From the NCBI GenBank assembly GCA_014804905.1, contig JAAUYX010000038.1, positions 5,408 through 17,651 of the forward strand: a stretch of 12,244 nucleotides of DNA, given 5' to 3'. Positions 1 to 6,583 of this stretch are shown piece by piece. Origin of the DNA: Desulfovibrio sp. Lineage in GTDB: Bacteria; Desulfobacterota; Desulfovibrionia; Desulfovibrionales; Desulfovibrionaceae. Positions within the stretch are counted from its first letter, which is position 1, and every line of letters begins with the position of its first letter. The position numbers were made by a program, and so were the translations under genes. Under the pieces are notes generated by a model that saw only the letters and a program-made list of their open reading frames with translations, was not told where the DNA came from and made no database searches.

Positions 1-915
1 GTGCGCCGCGCCGTGGCCGCCTGCCCCTGCCTTGACGGCTGCCCTTCCTGCGTTCACTCGCCCAAGTGCGGCTCCGGGAACCGGCCCATCAGCAAGGAGG
101 GGGCCCTGGCCCTGCTCGAGGAGATGCTGGCGCCCGGCGACGAGGGGGAACAGCTCGCCGCCAGCTTGCGCATGACGCCTGCGCCCGACAGGCTTGCACA
201 AGACAGGCTTGCGCCGGACAGTGTGCCCGCCCTGGCGCCCGAACCGGGCGGGACGGAAAGGGCGGACGCGCTGGTGCGCCTGCGGGTGGAGAGTGCCGAG
301 CCTGTCCCCGCGAAAGCCCCTGCGGCAGCCGTACCCGCCGGACTTGCGCCGCCCGCGGCCTATGTGGTGTTTGACGTGGAGACGCGGCGCTCCGCCGCCG
401 AGGTGGGCGGCTGGGGCCTCGCGCGCAAGATGGGCGTGAGCGTGGCCGTGCTTTATGACAGCCGGGACGACGCCTATCACGCCTTCCGCCAGGAGGAATT
501 GGCGGGCCTCTTCGCGCGGCTTGAGGGGGCGGAGCTGGTGGTGGGCTTCAACAGTGTGCGCTTCGACTATGCGGTCATCGCGCCCTTTGCGCCGCCCTCG
601 TTTCCGCATGGTGCGGACCTGCGCGCCCTGCCGAGCCTCGACCTGCTCCAGCGCATCCACGAGCGCCTCGGTTACCGCGTTTCGCTGGGCAACCTCGGCG
701 AGGCCACCCTGGGCGAGCCCAAGAGCGCGGACGGGCTCCAGGCCCTCAAGTGGTGGAAGGAAGGGCGCCTTGAGGACATCGCGGCCTATTGCCGCAAGGA
801 CGTAGAGCTCACGCGACGCCTCTACCTGTTCGGCCTCGAAAACGGCTATGTGCTCTTCAGCAACAAGGCCGGGCAGAAGGCGCGCGTGCCCGTGGATTTT
901 TCGCCGCGCGGCTGA
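1..915 (+). CDS. C-terminal part of a DEAD/DEAH helicase (DUF1998/MrfA type) fused to a DEDDy exonuclease domain (5' end outside window)
   Basis: The reading frame is open from the first base, so this is the 3' part of a larger gene; the GTG at base 1 is not a believable start. Residue numbers count from base 1. Residues 8-23 hold a cysteine cluster (C8, C10, C14, C17, C23; CPCLDGCPSCVHSPKCGSGN). It is the signature that ends DUF1998-type helicases such as Bacillus MrfA (YprA). A proline/alanine-rich linker (about 45-118) follows. Then comes an RNase H-like exonuclease fold: D125-V-E127, N184/D189, D214 and Y263-C-R-K-D267. The YxxxD ending places it in the DEDDy class, like MrfB/YprB. In Bacillus, MrfA and MrfB are separate products of one operon acting in repair of mitomycin-type DNA damage; here both activities seem to sit on one chain. 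The repair role is inferred from the family. The N-terminal helicase motifs lie outside the window and cannot be checked. Confidence 0.8.
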   Translation: MRRAVAACPCLDGCPSCVHSPKCGSGNRPISKEGALALLEEMLAPGDEGEQLAASLRMTPAPDRLAQDRLAPDSVPALAPEPGGTERADALVRLRVESAEPVPAKAPAAAVPAGLAPPAAYVVFDVETRRSAAEVGGWGLARKMGVSVAVLYDSRDDAYHAFRQEELAGLFARLEGAELVVGFNSVRFDYAVIAPFAPPSFPHGADLRALPSLDLLQRIHERLGYRVSLGNLGEATLGEPKSADGLQALKWWKEGRLEDIAAYCRKDVELTRRLYLFGLENGYVLFSNKAGQKARVPVDFSPRG

Positions 916-956
916 GGCGGCGCCTGCGCCCTCGCGCGGAAAAAATCCCGCCGTCC

Positions 957-985
957 TTGTCAGGCGGGGAGATGCTCATTAATAT
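957..985 (+). promoter_or_regulatory. candidate sigma70 promoter of the DUF805 gene
   Basis: TTGTCA (957-962) and TAATAT (980-985) are separated by exactly 17 bases, about 80 bases ahead of the DUF805 start. The -35 overlaps the loop and right arm of a CCCGCC/GGCGGG hairpin (947-952 with 963-968). Read by eye; not scored against a matrix. Confidence 0.45.
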
Positions 986-1064
986 TGAGGCGTACGGCCG
1001 CACGCCGCCCATTCCGGGCAGGCCGCGCGAGGGCCGGAAACGAGGGTTTTTCAGGAGGCACGAC

Positions 1065-1457
1065 ATGACAGTGCGCGACGTCCTTTCCACCTGCATCTTC
1101 CGCAAGTACGCCAACGGCGCGGGCCGAGCCTCGCGCGGGGAATTTTTCGTCTATTTCGCCTTCTATATCCTCTTTTTCACGCTCTGGAGCCTGGGCATCG
1201 TGGCCCTTGTCCGCTACTTCGGCGACATCAACCTGCTGGATTTCGTCCTGAGCTATGTGCCCTTCATCTTCCTGCCGCCGCTGCTCGCCGTGAGCGCGCG
1301 CCGCTTCCATGATTCCGGGAGGAGCGGCTGGCTCGTGCTCCTGCTCTTTGTGCCGCTCCTTAACCTTTTCGGCATCGCCCTCCTGTGCGTGCCGGGCACA
1401 CCGGGGCCCAACCGCTTCGGTCCCGTGCCTGCGTCCGTGCGCCTCGTCTGGCGCTAG
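1065..1457 (+). CDS. DUF805 family small inner-membrane protein
   Basis: A 130-residue polytopic membrane protein. The DUF805 signatures are in order: a KYANGAGRASRGEFF stretch (about 14-28) ahead of the first helix, the ARRFHDSGRSGW motif (79-89) before the last hydrophobic segment, and an NRFGPVP-like tail (116-122). Hydrophobic segments lie at roughly 28-50, 58-76 and 88-110. The ATG at 1065 was chosen because AGGAGG (1053-1058) sits 6 bases ahead and the family signature starts just after it; the frame is open further upstream but that part is arginine-rich and unlike the family. No biochemical function is established for DUF805 that I can state. The gene is flanked by a candidate promoter and ends on a CTAG shared with the convergent darP gene. 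Confidence 0.85.
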   Translation: MTVRDVLSTCIFRKYANGAGRASRGEFFVYFAFYILFFTLWSLGIVALVRYFGDINLLDFVLSYVPFIFLPPLLAVSARRFHDSGRSGWLVLLLFVPLLNLFGIALLCVPGTPGPNRFGPVPASVRLVWR

Positions 1458-2014
1458 GCGCCTTCGGCGTTCCCGGCCAGCGCCGCCGCCAGTGAGCGGA
1501 AGAGCACCCGCGAGGCGCGCGGCGAGGCGTCCCCACGGGCATGGGCCGCACGGGCGGCCTCCACGGCGCGGGCAAGCTCCTCCGCTGCGGCCGTGGTCTT
1601 TTGTGGCGCCCCTTGCCAAAATTCGTCGAGCAGTTGCGGTACCTCCGCGGCCGTCGCCTTGAGCAGGCGGCTGCGCCACGCCTCGGCGGCGTGGAAGCGG
1701 GCCACCTCCGCCGCGTCCCGCGCCTGACGTCCGGCAAGGGCGCGCCTGAGCGCCTCCTCGTCGGCATCGCGCATGAGGCGGCCGATATACTGCTCCTGCC
1801 GTCTCCGGCCCTCGCGGTCGGTGAGGCGGTCGAGCAGGTCCATGGCCTCGGCGAGGTCGGGCGTCAGCGGCAGGGCCGCGCGCTCGGCAGCGGGCAGGCG
1901 CGCGATCTCGAGGCCCAGGGCCTGGCGCGCGTGGCTGCCCCGCTTGTTGGCGGAGCGGCTGGGCTTTTGCGGGCTCTCCCCATCCGTGGTGGCATGGGCG
2001 CGCTTGCGGGGCAT
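1454..2014 (-). CDS. darP: DarP/YjgA family (DUF615) ribosome-associated maturation protein
   Basis: A 186-residue, highly charged helical protein. The family core EGRRRQEQYIGRLMRD (68-83) is clear, followed by a helical stretch with FHAAEAWRSRLL (107-118) and the tail RASRVLFRSL (166-175), matching the E. coli YjgA layout. YjgA/DarP binds late 50S precursors and helps large-subunit assembly; that role is from the family. The ATG at 2014 is preceded on the minus strand by AAGGAGG at 4 bases, so the longer upstream frame is not used. The basic N-terminus (1-30) is poorly conserved-looking. It lies 17 bases downstream of the UbiA-family gene, so the two are probably co-transcribed. Its stop codon overlaps that of the convergent DUF805 gene. 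Confidence 0.85.
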   Translation of the reverse strand: MPRKRAHATTDGESPQKPSRSANKRGSHARQALGLEIARLPAAERAALPLTPDLAEAMDLLDRLTDREGRRRQEQYIGRLMRDADEEALRRALAGRQARDAAEVARFHAAEAWRSRLLKATAAEVPQLLDEFWQGAPQKTTAAAEELARAVEAARAAHARGDASPRASRVLFRSLAAALAGNAEGA

Positions 2015-2031
2015 GGGGCCTCCTTTGCGGT

Positions 2032-2895
2032 TCAGAAGTACAGGCCGAGGATGATGCCCGCGAGCACCACGGGCGAGATGATGCCGTTGAGCGTGAAAAA
2101 GGCCATATTGATGTGGCTGAGGTCGTCCGGCTTCACGAGGCGGTGCTCCCACACGAGCAGGCAGGCGATGCCTGCGCAGATGGCGTACCACGGCCAGCCG
2201 AGCCCGGCGGCAAGGCCCGTGAGCGTGAGAAAGATGACCGTCAGCACATGGGAAAAGCCCGCCAGCGCCAGCGCCGTCTTGGGGCCGAAGCAGGCCGGGA
2301 TGGAGTGCAGCCCCTGGGCGAGGTCGCAGTCGAGGTCCTGAAAGGCGTAATAGATGTCAAAGGCCCCCACCCAGAAAGTCACGGCGAAGAACAGCAGCAC
2401 CGGGGCGAGGCTCATGCTTGCGGGATTTACGGAAATCCAGCCCGCCAGCGGCGCGAGGCCGAGCGTGGCGCCGAGCCAGTAGTGGCAGATGGGTGATACC
2501 CGCTTGAGCAGACTGTAGGCCCCGGCGAAGAGCAGCGCCGGCACGGAAAGCCAGAGGCAGAGGCTGTTGATGCCCGCACAGGCCGCGATGAAGATGGCGG
2601 CCATGACGGCGCAGAAGGCCCAGGCCTGGCCCATGCTGATGGCCCCGGTGACGAGGGGGCGCCCCTTGGTGCGCGGGTTTTGCGCGTCGATGGCAACGTC
2701 GGCGATGCGATTGAAGGTCATGGCGAAGGAGCGCACGGCCACCATGGCCACGGTGAGCAGGAGGAGCGCGCGCCACGGGGGGAGGCCCCGCGCGGCCAGC
2801 ACGGCCCCGGCCCAGGCATAGGGCAGCGCGAAGATGGAATGCTCGATCTTGATCATCCGGCAGATGTCGCCGAAATGGCCGAAACTCATGCGCAT
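2032..2895 (-). CDS. mqnP: UbiA-family prenyltransferase, probably MqnP-type 4-hydroxybenzoate polyprenyltransferase for menaquinone
   Basis: A 287-residue integral membrane enzyme with about eight to nine hydrophobic helices. Both prenyl-diphosphate/Mg-binding motifs are visible: N62-RIA-D66-VAI-D70-AQNPRT and D180-IYYAFQ-D187-LDC-D191. The NPRTxxRPL extension and the DIYYAxQD second motif are typical of the UbiA/MqnP group. The reaction is transfer of a polyprenyl chain to an aromatic acid ring at the membrane. In menaquinone-using anaerobes this copy normally serves the futalosine pathway; the substrate is inferred, and ubiA is the alternative name by homology. The ATG at 2895 is preferred because GGAG lies 7 bases ahead; the ATG at 2928 has no such signal, and the ATG at 2889 has poorer spacing. 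A promoter lies about 60 bases upstream, and darP follows after 17 bases. Confidence 0.85.
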   Translation of the reverse strand: MRMSFGHFGDICRMIKIEHSIFALPYAWAGAVLAARGLPPWRALLLLTVAMVAVRSFAMTFNRIADVAIDAQNPRTKGRPLVTGAISMGQAWAFCAVMAAIFIAACAGINSLCLWLSVPALLFAGAYSLLKRVSPICHYWLGATLGLAPLAGWISVNPASMSLAPVLLFFAVTFWVGAFDIYYAFQDLDCDLAQGLHSIPACFGPKTALALAGFSHVLTVIFLTLTGLAAGLGWPWYAICAGIACLLVWEHRLVKPDDLSHINMAFFTLNGIISPVVLAGIILGLYF

Positions 2896-2960
2896 GGCTT
2901 GGCTCCGCAGTGGGCCCGCGCCTGGCATGGACGAGAGGGCCCAAATATCGTAGAACCGCC

Positions 2961-2989
2961 ACTATACCGCGCGGCGCGCCGGCTTACAA
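2961..2989 (-). promoter_or_regulatory. sigma70-type promoter of the mqnP-darP pair
   Basis: On the minus strand TTGTAA (2984-2989) and TATAGT (2961-2966) are separated by exactly 17 bases. The expected transcription start near 2954 would give a leader of about 60 bases before the ATG at 2895. Confidence 0.6.
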
Positions 2990-3425
2990 GGGCCTGCAGC
3001 CGCGCGAGAGCAGGGTGTAGGGGGACCGTCCCCATGTGGGCGATGCTGACTTCCACGTCCCGTCTGGAGCGAAGCGGAAGACGGGTGCTCGTGCCGGAAG
3101 AATCCTAAAAAATAAGATTTTTAGGTTCCGGCGCGCTAGCCGTTGGCGAGTCTGCGAGCCTTACGGATAGCGACAGTGGCAGCGTTAGCTGTCGTGCGCG
3201 GTAACTAACTGCTGTCTTCATCCGTAGCTTCCTTCGTCGCAACGGCTGAAGCAAGGAAGAAAAAAATTTCCGAAGGGAGTGTACTTAAGTACTCGACCAA
3301 GAAAATTTTTCTCTGACGCAGCCGGAACCTAAAAGGCTGTTTTTGACGGATAATTTCGGCATTACACAGGCAGCACAGTCACGCCATCATCACGAAAGCA
3401 TAACCACAACCGCAAAGGAACATCC
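2990..3425. other. gene-free divergent region between mqnP and queF
   Basis: No believable coding frame is seen; a possible + frame to 3108 is arginine/histidine-rich and lacks a start signal. The left part holds two dyads: GGGGAC-C-GTCCCC (3021-3033) and CCCGTCT (3059-3065) with AGACGGG (3079-3085). From 3093 to 3344 lies the palindromic element listed separately. The stretch 3345-3413 is composition-shifted (A/C-rich near the queF start). TTGACG at 3343-3348 could be a -35 box for queF, but no good -10 stands at the right distance. No preQ1 riboswitch consensus was recognised. Confidence 0.6.
3093..3344. repeat. palindromic intergenic element with 14-bp terminal inverted repeats (REP/MITE-like or structured RNA)
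   Basis: TTTTAGGTTCCGGC (3119-3132) is repeated exactly inverted as GCCGGAACCTAAAA (3321-3334). A third, interrupted copy, GCCGGAAgaatCCTAAAAA (3093-3111), faces the left arm and forms a hairpin with it: CCTAAAAA (3104-3111) against TTTTTAGG (3118-3125), loop of 6. Nested inside are AGCCGTTGGCGA (3138-3149) with TCGCAACGGCT (3237-3247, one bulge), TACGGAT (3162-3168) with ATCCGTA (3220-3226), and GACAG (3172-3176) with CTGTC (3212-3216). The right half has a side arm that includes the palindrome GTACTTAAGTAC (3281-3292) between two A/T blocks. The right end forms CAGCC-11 nt-GGCTG then five Ts (3319-3344), terminator-like on the + strand. There is no transposase. Confidence 0.65.
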
Positions 3426-3941
3426 ATGCCCCACCATGACAGGGCCGGCCATGACAAGGACGACGTGAGCGGCCTCCGCCTGCTCGGGGGCGGCTCGCTG
3501 CCCCGCGTGAGCTCGGGCCCCAGCGCCTCGCTGCTGGAGGCCTTCCCCAACCGCTATCCAAACAGGCCCTATGTGGTCAGCATCACCTTTCCCGAGTTCA
3601 CCTCCCTCTGCCCGGTGACGGGCCAGCCGGATTTCGGGACCATCAGCGTGGAATACGTCCCGGACGAGTGGTGCGTGGAATCCAAGAGCTTCAAGCTCTA
3701 CATGTTCGCCTTCCGCAATCATCAGTCCTTCATGGAGAGCATCACCAACACCGTCCTGGAGGACCTCGTGGCCGTGCTGTCCCCGGCCTGGTGCCGGGTG
3801 AAGGGGCTTTTCGTGCCGCGCGGGGGCACGCGCATCCATGTGTTCGCCGAGGAATTCAAGTCGCTGCCGCCGGAGAAGGACACCGCCGTGCGCGCGCTGG
3901 TGGCGGCCTGGCGCACGGAGCCGGACCCGCACCGCGCCTGA
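3426..3941 (+). CDS. queF: QueF, NADPH-dependent 7-cyano-7-deazaguanine (preQ0) reductase
   Basis: A 171-residue single-domain QueF of the T-fold family. It reduces the nitrile of preQ0 to preQ1 in queuosine tRNA modification, in the cytoplasm. Visible landmarks are FTSLCPVTGQPDF (58-70) with the nucleophile C62 and the acid D69, ESKSFKLY (85-92), the family's signature segment, and FRNHQSFME (97-105). In the last motif the usual reading is FHE; here the His is M103 (ATG at 3732) while E104 is kept. The C-terminal PRGG (131-134) fits the family. The ATG at 3426 has AAAGGAA 5 bases ahead. Residues 1-40 form an N-terminal extension relative to the short Bacillus type. It is divergent from mqnP and stands alone, with no other queuosine gene in view. 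Confidence 0.92.
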   Translation: MPHHDRAGHDKDDVSGLRLLGGGSLPRVSSGPSASLLEAFPNRYPNRPYVVSITFPEFTSLCPVTGQPDFGTISVEYVPDEWCVESKSFKLYMFAFRNHQSFMESITNTVLEDLVAVLSPAWCRVKGLFVPRGGTRIHVFAEEFKSLPPEKDTAVRALVAAWRTEPDPHRA

Positions 3942-3959
3942 GGGCATCGCGCCTGAGCC

Positions 3960-3988
3960 TTGCGCCGCGCGGCCGCGTAAGGCATAGT
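3960..3988 (+). promoter_or_regulatory. weak candidate sigma70 promoter ahead of the sensor-like gene and ftsY
   Basis: TTGCGC (3960-3965) and CATAGT (3983-3988) are 17 bases apart, in the 123-base gap between queF and the ATG at 4065. Each box matches the consensus at four of six positions. The gap also holds a CCGGG/CCCGG dyad near 4006-4022. Read-through from queF is an equally good explanation. Confidence 0.35.
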
Positions 3989-4064
3989 CAGGGCCGCCCG
4001 CACACCGGGCGAGAGAACCCGGCCGCCGGAGCGCCGGAAATCGGGGCCAGCCCCTGGACACGTC

Positions 4065-5153
4065 ATGCCCGACAGCAGCAAACCCACACCTCACGCGCCG
4101 CGCGTTTCCCGCGCGGGACGGCGCGCCGCGGCCCTCCTCATCTGGGGGGCCGGGCTTGCGCTGCTCTTCCTCCTCGGGCTGTGGAATTTGGAGAGCAGCC
4201 AGCGCGACGCGGAAAACCGCCTCAGCGCCGAGGCCGGCCGCACGGCCGCGCAGCTCGCCACCCTGCTGGCCATCCCCGCGTGGGAGCTGGACGAGATCAC
4301 GGCGCGCACCATCGTCATGAGCGCCATGGAGGACGAGCGGCTCTACGCCGTCAAGGTGGAGACGCGCCAGGGGATGCTGGAGGGCCAGCGCCGCAACTAT
4401 CTCTGGGAGCCGGTGCCCTGGGACGACGAAATCGCCGAGGACACGGTGCAGGGCATGAATCCCCTCAAGGTGGAGGGGCAGAACGTGGGCTCGGTGGAAG
4501 TCTGGCTGTCGCCGAGGCTCATGGAGGAGGAAGAGGCCCAGCTCGTGGCGCGCGAGCGCTGGCGCTTCGGGCTCGCGGCCGCGCTCTGGACGCTGGCGCT
4601 CTTGCTCCTGCTCTGGCTGTGGGGGGACCTCGCGGCCCTGCGCCGCCGGGTGCGCGCTTTCGGAAGCCCCGCGCCCGCCGCGGAGGGAGCCGACGGCAAG
4701 GACAAGCCCGAGCCCGTGGTGCTGGGCCTCGCGCCCCACGCGCCGGAGGCTGCCGGGGAGACGGCCGCCGAGGGTGCCGGGGCCGCTCCGCCGGCGCCCG
4801 TTGACCGGGAACTGGGGCGCCGCTTCCAGCGCAAGCATCCCGATGCCTGGCGCGTGACGGCCGGGCTTTTTCGGCAGACCTTTGCGCGCGCGCCGGCGCT
4901 CATGCAGCGCCTCTATGCCGATGGCGAGACAGCGGGCCTCTGCCACCTGGGGCGGATGCTGGAGCAGGCCGCGCCCTGCCTTGGCGCGGAACGCCTCACC
5001 GAGGCCGCCGGCAGGATGCAGGCCGCGCTCAATGACCCGGACTGCGAAACGCGCGCGCTGCCCGTGGAAGAATGCGCGCGGGCGCTGGAAGAAGTGCTCG
5101 CCGCGCTGGAAGGTGGCACAGGACAGGGCCGCAAGGATGAAGGGGGCCGCTGA
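4065..5153 (+). CDS. two-helix membrane protein with periplasmic sensor-like region and degenerate Hpt-like C-terminal domain
   Basis: A 362-residue protein. A basic N-terminus (13-20) leads to a first membrane helix (about 22-40). A periplasmic region (41-167) carries the AIPAWELDEITARTIV segment (69-84) seen in extracytoplasmic parts of sensor kinases and cyclases. A second helix spans about 168-186. An Ala/Pro/Glu-rich linker (190-248) is followed by a helical domain (250-348). There, RMLEQAAPCLGAERL (297-311) lines up with the HxLKGxAxxLGAxxL core of histidine phosphotransfer domains, but the phosphorylated His position is R297 and the Lys is E300; H294 lies nearby. No kinase, GGDEF or methyl-accepting segment is present. 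The ribosome-binding signal at the ATG is weak. The stop TGA overlaps the ftsY ATG by one base, implying translational coupling. Function is unknown; a sensor or scaffold using a pseudo-Hpt module is an inference. Confidence 0.75.
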   Translation: MPDSSKPTPHAPRVSRAGRRAAALLIWGAGLALLFLLGLWNLESSQRDAENRLSAEAGRTAAQLATLLAIPAWELDEITARTIVMSAMEDERLYAVKVETRQGMLEGQRRNYLWEPVPWDDEIAEDTVQGMNPLKVEGQNVGSVEVWLSPRLMEEEEAQLVARERWRFGLAAALWTLALLLLLWLWGDLAALRRRVRAFGSPAPAAEGADGKDKPEPVVLGLAPHAPEAAGETAAEGAGAAPPAPVDRELGRRFQRKHPDAWRVTAGLFRQTFARAPALMQRLYADGETAGLCHLGRMLEQAAPCLGAERLTEAAGRMQAALNDPDCETRALPVEECARALEEVLAALEGGTGQGRKDEGGR

Positions 5154-6583
5154 TGGGCTTTTTTTCCAGTGTTCGCCGTCTGTTTTCCGGCGGGGGCGCG
5201 GACGAGGCCGCCCCGCAAGCTGTCCAGGATACCGCGCCGGGCGCTGAAAGCAGCGCGGCTGCTTCTGCGGCAGCGCCTGCTGTCGCATCTGCCGCCACTC
5301 CCCCCGCAGGCGCCGGGGAAACTCCTGCTGAAGCCGCCGGAGAACCTGCCGGAGAAACGTCGGAGGACGCGGGCCTCATCCTGCGGTTGCGCGAGGCCGA
5401 GCCCCGGCTCTCGGCGTGGCTCGCCGTCATCCTCGACGGGGTGGACACGGCCGGGCCAGAACTCTGGCGCAGGCTCGGCGTTTTGCTGGGCGCGCTGGAG
5501 ACGCCGCCCGCCGAGGCCGAGGCCTTCATCGGCGAGTTCCGCTCCTGGCTCGAGCGCATGGAATACCGCCATGTGGAGGAATTCCGCTCCGAGCTCCAGT
5601 ACCGGCTCGCCCTCGCCCTCGACCTCGAGGACGAGGAGGACGAGCGCAACCGCCTCTTTGTCAAACTCACCGAGGGGCTGGCGCGCACGCGCGAGCAGTT
5701 CACCCGCAGGCTGGACGGCCTTTTCGCCAGCCACGGCGAGCTCAACGACGCCTTCTGGGAAGAGCTGGAGGAGCTTTTCATCACCGCGGACCTCGGCTTC
5801 GAGACCGCGCTGGAGATGACCTCGCGCCTGCGCGAACGCGCCCGGCGTGAAAAAGTGACCACCACGGCCGGGGTGCGCCCGCTGCTCCTCGCCGAGCTGG
5901 AGGAGCTCTTCCGCCAGCCGCGGCGCATCGCCGCCATCAACGCGCCCGAGGTGGTGCTCATGGTGGGCGTCAACGGCGTGGGCAAGACCACCACCATCGG
6001 CAAGCTGGCGCACCGCGCGAGGATGCAGGGCAAGAAGGTGCTCATCGCCGCGGCCGACACCTTCCGGGCCGCCGCCGTGGAGCAGCTCGAAACCTGGGCC
6101 AAACGCGCTGGCGCGGAATTCCACTCCGGCGCGCAGGGCGCGGACCCGGCCTCGGTGGCCTGGCAGGCCATGGACCGCGCCGTGAAGGAGGACTTCGACA
6201 TCCTCTTTGTGGACACGGCGGGGCGCCTCCAGACAAAGGTCAACCTCATGGAGGAGCTCGGCAAGATACGCCAGGTGCTCGGCAAGAAGCATCCCGGCGC
6301 GCCGCACCGCTGCGTGCTCGTGCTGGACGCCACCACCGGGCAGAACGCGCTCTCGCAGGCCCATCTATTTAAGGAGGCCGCGGGCGCGGACGAGCTCATC
6401 TTGACCAAGCTGGACGGCACGGCCAAGGGCGGCGTGGCCATCGCCGTGGCCCTGCGTGAGGGGCTCCCTATCACCTATGTGGGCCTCGGCGAAAAGATGG
6501 AGGACCTCAGGCCCTTCGACGGCGACGCCTTTGCCCGCGCGCTTCTGGGCGAGCCCGAGGCGGAGGGAGAGGCCGCGCAGTGA
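5153..6583 (+). CDS. ftsY: FtsY, signal recognition particle receptor GTPase
   Basis: A 476-residue SRP receptor. It docks the SRP (Ffh plus 4.5S RNA) with nascent membrane proteins at the inner membrane. The N-terminal region (1-195) is acidic and Ala/Pro/Glu-rich, starting with a short basic-hydrophobic MGFFSSVRRLF that could touch the membrane. The N domain (about 196-260) opens with FWEELEELFITADLG. The G domain shows G1 GVNGVGKTTT (272-281), DTFRAAA (302-308), DTAGR (354-358), TKLDGTAKGG (418-427) and the closing-loop motif GLGEKMEDLRPF (444-455). All key GTPase residues are present. AAGGGGG ahead of the start (about 5139-5145) supports the ATG at 5153, which overlaps the upstream stop as TGATG. 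No convincing terminator follows. The acidic region is long, but such length is common in this family. Confidence 0.97.
   Translation: MGFFSSVRRLFSGGGADEAAPQAVQDTAPGAESSAAASAAAPAVASAATPPAGAGETPAEAAGEPAGETSEDAGLILRLREAEPRLSAWLAVILDGVDTAGPELWRRLGVLLGALETPPAEAEAFIGEFRSWLERMEYRHVEEFRSELQYRLALALDLEDEEDERNRLFVKLTEGLARTREQFTRRLDGLFASHGELNDAFWEELEELFITADLGFETALEMTSRLRERARREKVTTTAGVRPLLLAELEELFRQPRRIAAINAPEVVLMVGVNGVGKTTTIGKLAHRARMQGKKVLIAAADTFRAAAVEQLETWAKRAGAEFHSGAQGADPASVAWQAMDRAVKEDFDILFVDTAGRLQTKVNLMEELGKIRQVLGKKHPGAPHRCVLVLDATTGQNALSQAHLFKEAAGADELILTKLDGTAKGGVAIAVALREGLPITYVGLGEKMEDLRPFDGDAFARALLGEPEAEGEAAQ

Noticed and set aside
187..212. Short direct repeat GACAGGCTTGC (187-197 and 202-212) in the linker of the helicase-nuclease
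   Set aside because: Only two copies of 11 bases with a 15-base period, in a low-complexity linker; it explains a PDRLA/QDRLA duplication and nothing more.
947..968. CCCGCC/GGCGGG hairpin as a terminator of the helicase gene
   Set aside because: On the + strand no T-run follows. The T-run lies on the other side, so it could only end minus-strand transcripts, and the -35 of a candidate promoter overlaps it.
1541..2341. Plus-strand open frame of 266 codons opposite darP and the end of mqnP
   Set aside because: It covers two minus-strand genes with clear family motifs and promoter; its translation has no motif.
3093..3344. CRISPR array or attachment site
   Set aside because: There are only inverted arms and nested stems, no regularly spaced direct repeats, no cas or integrase gene, and no tRNA nearby.
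3119..3425. preQ1 riboswitch ahead of queF
   Set aside because: The position is attractive, but I do not see the compact preQ1 aptamer pattern with its A-rich tail; the palindromic structure is much larger and of a different shape.
3390..5288. Minus-strand open frame of 632 codons opposite queF, the sensor-like gene and the start of ftsY
   Set aside because: It is antisense to three well-supported genes, rich in Arg, Gly, His and Pro, and shows no domain. Long shadow frames are expected in GC-rich coding DNA.
4913..6474. Two minus-strand frames of about 480 codons opposite ftsY
   Set aside because: Antisense shadows of ftsY; one is a Ser/Arg-rich low-complexity translation, and neither has a recognisable domain.
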